In this document: in pieces, positions 25,703 through 32,210 of the stretch
Layout of the letters: every line of letters begins with the position of its first letter
How positions within the stretch are numbered: position 1 is the stretch's first letter
Source of the DNA: Sulfurovum sp.
Lineage (GTDB): Bacteria; Campylobacterota; Campylobacteria; Campylobacterales; Sulfurovaceae
Assembly (NCBI RefSeq): GCF_015493435.1
Contig: NZ_WGDD01000057.1
Span: 1 to 64,000, forward strand
DNA length: 64,000 bases
Direction of reading: 5' to 3'
Position numbers and translations under genes: made by a program
Notes under the pieces: generated by a model
The model's input: only the letters and a program-made list of their open reading frames with translations
Told to the model about the DNA's origin: nothing
Databases searched by the model: none

Positions 25703-27937
25703 TTATTTGGTAAACATATCGAGATCTTTGCTCATCTCGTCAAACTCTTTGTCTGCCTTCTCATTCTGGCTGCTCTGTTTTGGTTTTTTCTCTTTATCAA
25801 CTGCTGCACTGTTCCCCTGCATCATACCTCCAAGCATTTGAAGCATGGCAGCTGCTTTCTTAAGATCAGCAGCATTCTTCTCGCTGATCCCTTCTATCTG
25901 TATCTTTTTGTCTCCTATCGTAACGGAGTGTGCATTCGTCTGTGTTGTTGCAGGTTCTGTTTTCTTTGGCTGAACAGGGACAACCACAGTTTCCGAAGAA
26001 TCAGCCTTTATCTCCTCTTCATGGTTAAGATTGGTCAGATCAAGTATCAGTTTAGCCGGTTTGCCTGCACCTACTTCAAACGCTGCCTCTCCCGTACCTC
26101 CGCTGACACTTGCCTCTACACGGTATTTCCCTTCATCGAGTACCATATTCAGCATTTTGGAACAAGGTACCTTTTTATCATAAACAAGTTGTCCGCTGCT
26201 GGCATATATCTCATAAGAAACCTTCTCGCTCCCATTGGAACATTTTGCCCCTATGACAAAAGGAGAGAAAATAACATGTACTTTACTTACCTTTCCAGCA
26301 GTCACTTCAAACGGTGCCTCTTTTTTGAATCTATTGTATTCACACTTGAGAAGATACTTGCCGACTGGCAGTTGCTTGGTACCTGCTTCTTTCTTTCGAG
26401 GTCCTATATACCAGTTATCTGAATCATCTACTTCGCCATCCACTACTTTATAGGCGCGACAGTTTGCATCAATCCACTTGCCACCTTCTTTCTCACTGGC
26501 AGTTACTTCAACCTTTCCGGTCTGTCCCATGACCACATGAAGCTTAGTCGTCTCACCGGCTTTGATCTCTACAGGAATGTCTTTTCTCTTGAATGCATTG
26601 TATTCACAGTTTAAAGTATATTTCCCTACCGGTACCTGTTTGGTCCCTGCCTTTTTCTTCCGGGGACCCACATACCAGCTGTCAGATTTGTCTTCATTGT
26701 AAAGCCTGCAGCCTGCATCGATCCACTTGCCCCCCTCTTTTTCACTGGCAGTTACTTCTACGTTTCCGGTCTGCCTAAAAAACAGGTGAAGTGTTTTTTC
26801 TTCCTTATTCGCAAGGGTGAACTCCGTATGGGCCTTCATGCTGTCGTAAGTCGCTTCGACATAATATTTTCCGATGGGAAGAATACGTTCACAAGCCTTC
26901 TTCTTCGTCGGAACACACCACACTATCTGATCGTCTCTATTGGGTTTTCCGTCAATGATCGGGTAAATATACACAGAACCTTTTACTTTCAGCCCGCCCT
27001 TCTCTTCTGCCAGATCGATAGTCACCTTACCGCTTTTGATCATGATGACAGTATGGTTCTTTGCCTGTGGTTTAAGTACCATATCACCTTCTGCAGACTG
27101 GAGCTCTCCTGTTCGGTCATAAGCTGCTTTTACATGTATTTTACCCACTTTGACATCGACTTTCGGTGCTTCATCGTTACCGCTGTAGAGTACTTTCCCC
27201 TCCTGACTGACTGCCCATTTTACACCTGAGACATTCAGCCCTTTAGGGGACATATTGTAACGCGCAACCAACGTATATTCTGTCTGTGTGAGCACAGGTG
27301 CTTTTGGCTTTTCAACTTTTTTCACAATACTTTTCATCGCTTTGTTCAGGGCAGCAGCATTTTTGGCAGAAAAATACGCCCCTCCTGTCGCATGGGCGAT
27401 ACATTCCAACTGCTTGTCAGTCTTTTTGTCAACATTGAAACCGATCACATGTGTGACAAAGTCTATTCCCTCTTTTTCAAGTTCTTTTGCCGTACCGCAG
27501 GGATCAGGGTCACAAGTCTCTTTCCCGTCGGAGATAAGAATGATCGTTGCTTTCTCTTCTGTGAATTTCAACTCGTTCGCCGCTTTGCGCAAAGAACGGC
27601 TGATAGGTGTTTTACCCTTGGGCTGTATCTTCATGACCGTATCGATGACTTTGTTTTTATCCACCCTGCCTACAGGAATGACAGTCTCGATATCATTACA
27701 ATCTCCTTTCCTGCGATGCCCATAAACGGTAAGTCCCAATTCGACATTGGGATTCCATTCTCTTACTACATTTTTTAATGCCTCCCTGGCTATCGCTATC
27801 TTTGGTTTTCCGTGTATCTGCCCCCACATACTCCCCGATGCATCAAAAATAATGACTGCACGCGGACTCTCTGCTGCCGGCACACTTGTAAACAATGTTG
27901 CCAAAACCAACACAAATCCAAATAGTATTTTTTTCAT
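25703..27937 (-). CDS. Secreted von Willebrand A protein with duplicated beta-domain
   Basis: A 744-residue protein. Signal peptide (1-22); VWA domain (about 25-205) with a complete metal site (DASGS 32-36, ISDGKETCD); a series of PEGA/CarboxypepD-like beta modules; then two nearly identical modules, residues 389-471 and 472-558, each starting QTG-x-VEVTASEKEGGKWIDA and containing WY-x-GPRKK-x-AGTKQ-x-PVGKY. A Lys/Glu-rich C-terminal tail follows. There is no membrane anchor after the signal peptide. GGAGG lies 10 bp before the ATG. It heads a tight four-gene cluster (VWA, Met-rich, two CKSxG proteins). It is not a Bat protein. Likely role: an adhesive or scaffold protein of the envelope (inference). 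Confidence 0.78.
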   Translation of the reverse strand: MKKILFGFVLVLATLFTSVPAAESPRAVIIFDASGSMWGQIHGKPKIAIAREALKNVVREWNPNVELGLTVYGHRRKGDCNDIETVIPVGRVDKNKVIDTVMKIQPKGKTPISRSLRKAANELKFTEEKATIILISDGKETCDPDPCGTAKELEKEGIDFVTHVIGFNVDKKTDKQLECIAHATGGAYFSAKNAAALNKAMKSIVKKVEKPKAPVLTQTEYTLVARYNMSPKGLNVSGVKWAVSQEGKVLYSGNDEAPKVDVKVGKIHVKAAYDRTGELQSAEGDMVLKPQAKNHTVIMIKSGKVTIDLAEEKGGLKVKGSVYIYPIIDGKPNRDDQIVWCVPTKKKACERILPIGKYYVEATYDSMKAHTEFTLANKEEKTLHLFFRQTGNVEVTASEKEGGKWIDAGCRLYNEDKSDSWYVGPRKKKAGTKQVPVGKYTLNCEYNAFKRKDIPVEIKAGETTKLHVVMGQTGKVEVTASEKEGGKWIDANCRAYKVVDGEVDDSDNWYIGPRKKEAGTKQLPVGKYLLKCEYNRFKKEAPFEVTAGKVSKVHVIFSPFVIGAKCSNGSEKVSYEIYASSGQLVYDKKVPCSKMLNMVLDEGKYRVEASVSGGTGEAAFEVGAGKPAKLILDLTNLNHEEEIKADSSETVVVPVQPKKTEPATTQTNAHSVTIGDKKIQIEGISEKNAADLKKAAAMLQMLGGMMQGNSAAVDKEKKPKQSSQNEKADKEFDEMSKDLDMFTK
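26264..26773 (-). repeat. Tandem duplication inside the VWA gene
   Basis: Two adjacent coding repeats of about 249 bp (26525-26773) and 261 bp (26264-26524). Long stretches are almost identical at DNA level as well as protein level, so the duplication looks recent. The second copy has a small insertion (VVDGEV). Confidence 0.8.
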
Positions 27938-27950
27938 TATATTTCTTCCT

Positions 27951-27970
27951 CCCCATTCATCCGCATTAAA
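27951..27970 (-). repeat. 20-bp leader element, copy 2
   Basis: TTTAATGCGGATGAATGGGG on the minus strand, 13 bp before the VWA gene start. It matches 29562-29581 at 17 of 20 positions. Confidence 0.45.
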
Positions 27971-28035
27971 TTGTTTCCGCTACCCAGCGGGAACCTGAAT
28001 CAATGCTGTATTAGAACTGCACAGTCATTCCTGTC

Positions 28036-28734
28036 TTATCGGCACGGATCAACACGGACATCATTGTTAGGATAAAGGTAGATCTCTACTCTTCTGTTAA
28101 GTGCCATATTGCGTTCGGAAGTATTGGGAACCAGTGCTTTCTTATAGGAGCAGCCCGTCACATAACTTGGATTGTTTATCCCCTCGCGATAGAGTCTGTC
28201 AGCTACTGTTTTAGCCCTCTGTCTGGAAAGCCTGTAATTATAGTCATACCCACCTCTGTTATCTGTAAATCCTGCTACCTGTACGATCGTTTGCGGATAT
28301 TCGCGAAGGATCTTGCCCACTTTACCCACTTTGTATGAAGCACTTGACGTCAATCTGGATGAAGCAGTCGGGAACATCATGCGGTCACGAAACATAATCT
28401 TCACGTATTTACCGTTGTTGGAAACGATCAGGTCCTGGTTTGGATCAAGATAGGCAAGCGGATCATTGTTGACACCGGTTCCCAGGGAACGTGCAATATC
28501 ATTGGCTTGCTGATCCAGGCTGTACCCTATCAATCCACCCGCCGCAGTACCGATCGCTGCACCTATCAGTGTCGATTTCGTATTGCCTCCTATCAACTGT
28601 CCGGCCAAAGCACCGGCAGCAGCACCGCCGATCAGGCCATCTGTTGTATTGCTTGTTCCCGTCGAAGCACACCCTGTAAGCAATGCCGCACTGATGGATA
28701 TTGCTGTGACTGATTTCAAAATTTTTACTTTCAT
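28036..28734 (-). CDS. OmpA-family lipoprotein with glycine-zipper segment
   Basis: 232 residues: lipoprotein signal with lipobox LTGC (Cys22), a glycine-zipper hydrophobic segment (GLIGGAAAGALAGQLIGG ... AAIGTAAGGLIGYSL, about 33-75) and a C-terminal OmpA-like peptidoglycan-binding domain (about 110-225; GFTDNRGGYDYNYRLSRQRA is the core motif). This is the layout of YiaD-type outer-membrane lipoproteins that tie the outer membrane to the wall. It has a strong promoter of special structure (28764-28796) shared with two other genes of this locus. The VWA cluster begins 98 bp downstream on the same strand and may be read from the same promoter. Confidence 0.9.
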   Translation of the reverse strand: MKVKILKSVTAISISAALLTGCASTGTSNTTDGLIGGAAAGALAGQLIGGNTKSTLIGAAIGTAAGGLIGYSLDQQANDIARSLGTGVNNDPLAYLDPNQDLIVSNNGKYVKIMFRDRMMFPTASSRLTSSASYKVGKVGKILREYPQTIVQVAGFTDNRGGYDYNYRLSRQRAKTVADRLYREGINNPSYVTGCSYKKALVPNTSERNMALNRRVEIYLYPNNDVRVDPCR

Positions 28735-28763
28735 TATTTCTCCTAAAATTTAAATATACTCTT

Positions 28764-28796
28764 ATTATAGCCATAAAATGTGGCAAAAGTGTGGCA
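28764..28796 (-). promoter_or_regulatory. Activator-type promoter A: two TGCCACA repeats plus -10 (OmpA-like gene)
   Basis: Read on the minus strand: TGCCACA (28796-28790), CTTT, TGCCACA (28785-28779), nine bases TTTTATGGC, then TATAAT (28769-28764). The repeat period is 11 bp. No -35 hexamer is present; the repeats occupy that place. Same geometry as at 29599-29631 and 32118-32150. Confidence 0.85.
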
Positions 28797-28826
28797 TACC
28801 TTGTTTCTTTCTCTCTTTCATCCACC

Positions 28827-29537
28827 TCATTTAAAACTCCTACACTTTTTCTCACTCTTGAAACTCTTTTCACTCACTTGCCTGTCTAAAAGTATAGCTC
28901 CTCTGTTATTCATAATTCTTTGTCTTACAAACAGAGTACAGGCCGGTTCACCACATCCGTCACAATCAGAGAAAGAGAGAACATTACTGCGAAGATTATA
29001 GATAGTTCCCATCTTCCTGTAGCGTATCTTGCCATAGACATCTCCCAACAGCAGCATACTTAGCTCCGCAGGTGTATCGACAGTACCAAGAAATGAAAGA
29101 AGATCCTTTCGTGAGTTAATGGTTTGCACCTTTGAGTGACTGTCAATATAGTGCAGATTGTAAAAACCGGCAACAGCACCATCATTGAAAGAGTATTTCC
29201 AAAATGAATGCTTAGGCTTTTTCGCTCTGGCAGAACGGATCTTCTTTTTATCATTAGTAGAGAGCTTGTTGTAGGCAGCCATATCAAAAGACCACCCAGC
29301 AATATACTCGCCATAAATATTGTACTGTTTAATGTCAAAATACTTCACAGCTTTTGCCAAATGGACATCACTCAGTTTAGCTGACTTCAGAGATGCCGGT
29401 TTTCTGCCTTCATTTGTTTTTAACGGTTTATACTGCTGCCATTGTTTTTTACCCATAGTATGTGACCGGCAATGTGCATTTTCCACCTGAACGCCTAATA
29501 TCAATACTGCCAATAGCATTATTTTAACTATTTTCAT
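28827..29537 (-). CDS. Secreted protein of unknown function under the shared promoter
   Basis: 236 residues with signal peptide (MKIVKIMLLAVLILGVQVENAHC). The mature part is basic and rich in Tyr and Lys (IYGEYIAGWSFDMAAYNKLS, KHSFWKYSFNDGAVAGFYNLH), then a Cys cluster (SDCDGCGEPACTLF) and a final Cys. I do not recognise a family. Start chosen at ATG 29537 because GGAG lies 9 bp upstream; the frame opens at an ATG 30 bp earlier without support. Its promoter has the same two-repeat operator as the response regulator and OmpA-like genes, so it is a likely target of the adjacent two-component system. Confidence 0.7.
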   Translation of the reverse strand: MKIVKIMLLAVLILGVQVENAHCRSHTMGKKQWQQYKPLKTNEGRKPASLKSAKLSDVHLAKAVKYFDIKQYNIYGEYIAGWSFDMAAYNKLSTNDKKKIRSARAKKPKHSFWKYSFNDGAVAGFYNLHYIDSHSKVQTINSRKDLLSFLGTVDTPAELSMLLLGDVYGKIRYRKMGTIYNLRSNVLSFSDCDGCGEPACTLFVRQRIMNNRGAILLDRQVSEKSFKSEKKCRSFK

Positions 29538-29561
29538 TACTGTTTCTCCATTATTATTTCG

Positions 29562-29581
29562 CCCCATTCAAACGCATAAAA
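29562..29581 (-). repeat. 20-bp leader element, copy 1
   Basis: TTTTATGCGTTTGAATGGGG on the minus strand, 25 bp before the start of the unknown secreted protein. 17 of 20 bases match a segment at 27951-27970, just before the VWA gene. Confidence 0.45.
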
Positions 29582-29598
29582 TGCTTATATTATAATTT

Positions 29599-29631
29599 AT
29601 CATAACATTAAAATGTGGCAAAAGTGTGGCA
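29599..29631 (-). promoter_or_regulatory. Activator-type promoter B: two TGCCACA repeats plus -10 (unknown secreted protein)
   Basis: On the minus strand: TGCCACA (29631-29625), CTTT, TGCCACA (29620-29614), nine bases TTTTAATGT, then TATGAT (29604-29599) with TGT before it as an extended -10. It begins 11 bp past the stop of the histidine kinase gene. Confidence 0.85.
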
Positions 29632-29641
29632 AAGGAAACGC

Positions 29642-31426
29642 TTATGTATTTTGATAAAGTTCGATAATAAACCTGGTACCCGGCGAAAGCTGTTCTATAC
29701 GAACAGTACCGCTCATGTGTTTCTCAATAATGATCTTCGTCATATACAGTCCAAGTCCCATGGAATCTTCTTTGGTGGTAAAATAGGGATCAAATACTTT
29801 TTCAATATTTTGGGGGTCAATTCCCTTCCCGTTATCTTCTACAATAATGGTGACAATATGGTTTTTTTGGTTCAATACCACTTTTATTTTACCTTTGACC
29901 GGCAGAGAATCCACCGCATTTTTAATGAGGTTTATCATCACCTGCAAAAATTCATTTTGATACAGAGAATAGGAAACTTCTTCAAGCTGTGTATAAAGCT
30001 GAATATCTTTCTTACGAATAGAACCTTCTACAAATTCTATAGACTTGAGGATCAGTGCTTTGAGATCTTCCACAGAACTCTGGTCTTTGGGCTGATAGAA
30101 TGTTCTGAAATCATCAATCGTCTCTGACATGAACTCTATATTGTTTTCCATATCTTTGTAATAGGCATCCAGTTTGTCACACCCCACCTTTTTATCTACA
30201 TTAAACCGCAGCAGTGCCAAAATAGAAGCGATCTTGTTGATCGGCTGACGCCACTGGTGCGCGATCATGGGGAGGAGTTCACCCAGCAATGCCTGTCTAG
30301 ACTGAAATACAAGTTTTTCATTGGTCTCTTTAAGTCTGGATTCATAATTTTTCAATTTCCGATTCAGGATCGAAGAGAGATAGAGTGACAATAAAATAGA
30401 GATGACCCAGGTAAAGAGCATAAGATAGTAATTGATCTTTATATTTGCTTCCCGTTTCAATTCATTTTGTTTTTTCTGAAAATCACTGTTTTTCTGGATT
30501 GATTTGAGATTTTCCACTGCGGTAATGTACCAGTCATATTCCGGTATATAGTCCGTATATGCCATGTAATGCTTGTCCCGATACAGACCCTTTTGTACAT
30601 AGCGGGCCAAAAAGCCTTTTTTTGTCTCTCCTGAAGTATTGATATCATCAGGAGCATAAATGATCTTGTGTTTAGAGTTTGAAACAAAAAAATATCCGTC
30701 TGTAAATTGATGATTGTCTTTGATATACGTCAAAATATCTTTACGTACATCTCTTTTCATATATTTCAGGTATTCTCCTGCACCAACATACCAGTTGTAA
30801 CAGTCAAGCAGTTTTACATAAGAAATCTTATAATGCATTTCTTTGCGGTCTTCACTGACAATATACCAGTAGTAATCTACAAACCCTTCTCCTTTTTCAC
30901 GCAACACTTTTGTAAATTCCCTGACAATATATTTTCCCTGGACATCCTGTATGTTCATAATGTTCGTACCTACCATTTCCGGATCGATATGCACAAAGAT
31001 ATTCCCCTGCATATCAATAAGGAAAAGATACCCGAGATCACCCTCGAACTTAATCCCTTCAAGTGCACTGATGATCATTTTTTTCAATGCGTTCTCATCC
31101 AGTGTATCTTTATATTTAGCATAGAGATTATTGGTAACATTCACAGCAAGGTTGACAATACTTTTGGCATCTTTTTTGATCTTGTTGCTGCTTTTGCTGT
31201 CATAATAGCGCACAAACTGTACCATGTTTTCCACTCTGTCGCGAAGCCGGTTCCCTTCCATATCCATCAAGGTCTGTTCATACTTTAGCGCCTCTCTTTT
31301 AATCTCTTTACGCTGAGAATAAAAAAAGAAAAGATGTGAAAGTCCTCCATAGAGAAGAAGTGCAACAAGCGGGAACAGTACGATCAGTGTCGTCAAGCGG
31401 AAAGAAGGCTTAACATTCCACCTCAT
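29642..31426 (-). CDS. Sensor histidine kinase with double Cache domain
   Basis: 594 residues. Membrane helix about 12-35; periplasmic region 36-330 with two Cache modules (about 115-215, GYLFLIDMQGNIFVHIDPEMVG ending YNWYVGAGEYL; and about 240-305, GYFFVSNSKHKIIYAP ending YDWYITAVENL); second membrane helix about 333-354; short coiled coil; then kinase core with phospho-acceptor His390 (IAHQWRQPIN), N box Asn503 (NLIKNAVDSL), G1 EDNGKGI, F box FDPYFTTK and G2 MGLGLYMTK. It should sense a small ligand in the periplasm and phosphorylate the regulator whose gene overlaps it by 4 bp. The ligand is unknown. Confidence 0.93.
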   Translation of the reverse strand: MRWNVKPSFRLTTLIVLFPLVALLLYGGLSHLFFFYSQRKEIKREALKYEQTLMDMEGNRLRDRVENMVQFVRYYDSKSSNKIKKDAKSIVNLAVNVTNNLYAKYKDTLDENALKKMIISALEGIKFEGDLGYLFLIDMQGNIFVHIDPEMVGTNIMNIQDVQGKYIVREFTKVLREKGEGFVDYYWYIVSEDRKEMHYKISYVKLLDCYNWYVGAGEYLKYMKRDVRKDILTYIKDNHQFTDGYFFVSNSKHKIIYAPDDINTSGETKKGFLARYVQKGLYRDKHYMAYTDYIPEYDWYITAVENLKSIQKNSDFQKKQNELKREANIKINYYLMLFTWVISILLSLYLSSILNRKLKNYESRLKETNEKLVFQSRQALLGELLPMIAHQWRQPINKIASILALLRFNVDKKVGCDKLDAYYKDMENNIEFMSETIDDFRTFYQPKDQSSVEDLKALILKSIEFVEGSIRKKDIQLYTQLEEVSYSLYQNEFLQVMINLIKNAVDSLPVKGKIKVVLNQKNHIVTIIVEDNGKGIDPQNIEKVFDPYFTTKEDSMGLGLYMTKIIIEKHMSGTVRIEQLSPGTRFIIELYQNT

Positions 31427-32097
31427 CCTCGATCTCTCTCTTTGTAGTACCCTACGGTATTTCTGTTTTTGATCAGATCATCCGGTAGTTTTTTCCTCAA
31501 ATGTTTTATAAATGAACGTATAGCATTTTCTGTGGGCATACCCTCTTCCCATAATGCTATGATTTCATCATACGTTACAATACCTTTTCGTGCGATCACA
31601 GTTAAAAACTTCAACTCTTTCCGGGTCAGAGCATGTTCTATACCATTCGCTCTCAACAATGATTCTTTTGTATAAATGAACACATCACGGTCCAGTTCCA
31701 GGACATTATCTTCCAAAAAATCGCTGTTCAGTGTTTCGAGCAAAAGATGGATCTTTCTGGAAGTAAGCGGTTTTACGATGTATTTGTCCAAATTCAATTC
31801 TATGGATTCCAAAAGATAATCAGTGTTTGTATAAGCAGAGATCACCACCACCGGAAGTTCTTTGTGGGTTTCTCTGATCTTTTTGATCAGTTCAATACCA
31901 TTCATTTTGGGCAGTTCAATATCAACAAGCAGTACATCTATCTCATGCTCCAAAAAGGTCTGATACCCTGTCTCACCATCGGAAGCAGTATAAAATGTTT
32001 TAAAAAAATGACTTAAAAGCTCAGAAATATTTTGAAGAACATCTACTTCATCCTCAATATAAAGTGCCGTTTTATCTTTTAGGGAATCATACATCAC
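31423..32097 (-). CDS. OmpR/PhoB-type response regulator
   Basis: 224 residues. Receiver domain with acidic pair (YIEDEVD, residues 13-19), phospho-acceptor Asp59 (VDIELPKMNG), ISAYTN and Lys109 (IVKPL), followed by a winged-helix output domain (about 150-220; AIRSFIKHLRKKLP is the recognition-helix region, VGYY the wing). It starts at ATG 32097 or the adjacent ATG 32094, after a GGGGGG/AGG-rich ribosome site. The kinase gene overlaps its 3' end. Its own promoter carries the tandem operator (32118-32150), so autoregulation is predicted. Confidence 0.92.
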   Translation of the reverse strand: MMYDSLKDKTALYIEDEVDVLQNISELLSHFFKTFYTASDGETGYQTFLEHEIDVLLVDIELPKMNGIELIKKIRETHKELPVVVISAYTNTDYLLESIELNLDKYIVKPLTSRKIHLLLETLNSDFLEDNVLELDRDVFIYTKESLLRANGIEHALTRKELKFLTVIARKGIVTYDEIIALWEEGMPTENAIRSFIKHLRKKLPDDLIKNRNTVGYYKERDRG

Positions 32098-32117
32098 CTA
32101 CCCCCCTCATTTTCTGA

Positions 32118-32150
32118 ATTATAACATGAAATTGTGGCAAATGTGTGTCA
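32118..32150 (-). promoter_or_regulatory. Activator-type promoter C: TGACACA + TGCCACA repeats plus -10 (response regulator)
   Basis: On the minus strand: TGACACA (32150-32144), CATT, TGCCACA (32139-32133), nine bases ATTTCATGT, then TATAAT (32123-32118) with TGT before it. Same spacing as promoters A and B; the distal repeat has one changed base. Confidence 0.82.
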
Positions 32151-32210
32151 GAAAATATCTTAAATCAGAAAATAAAAATCTGTAGTCGTTGCCGTACTCC
32201 TGTGTAAATG

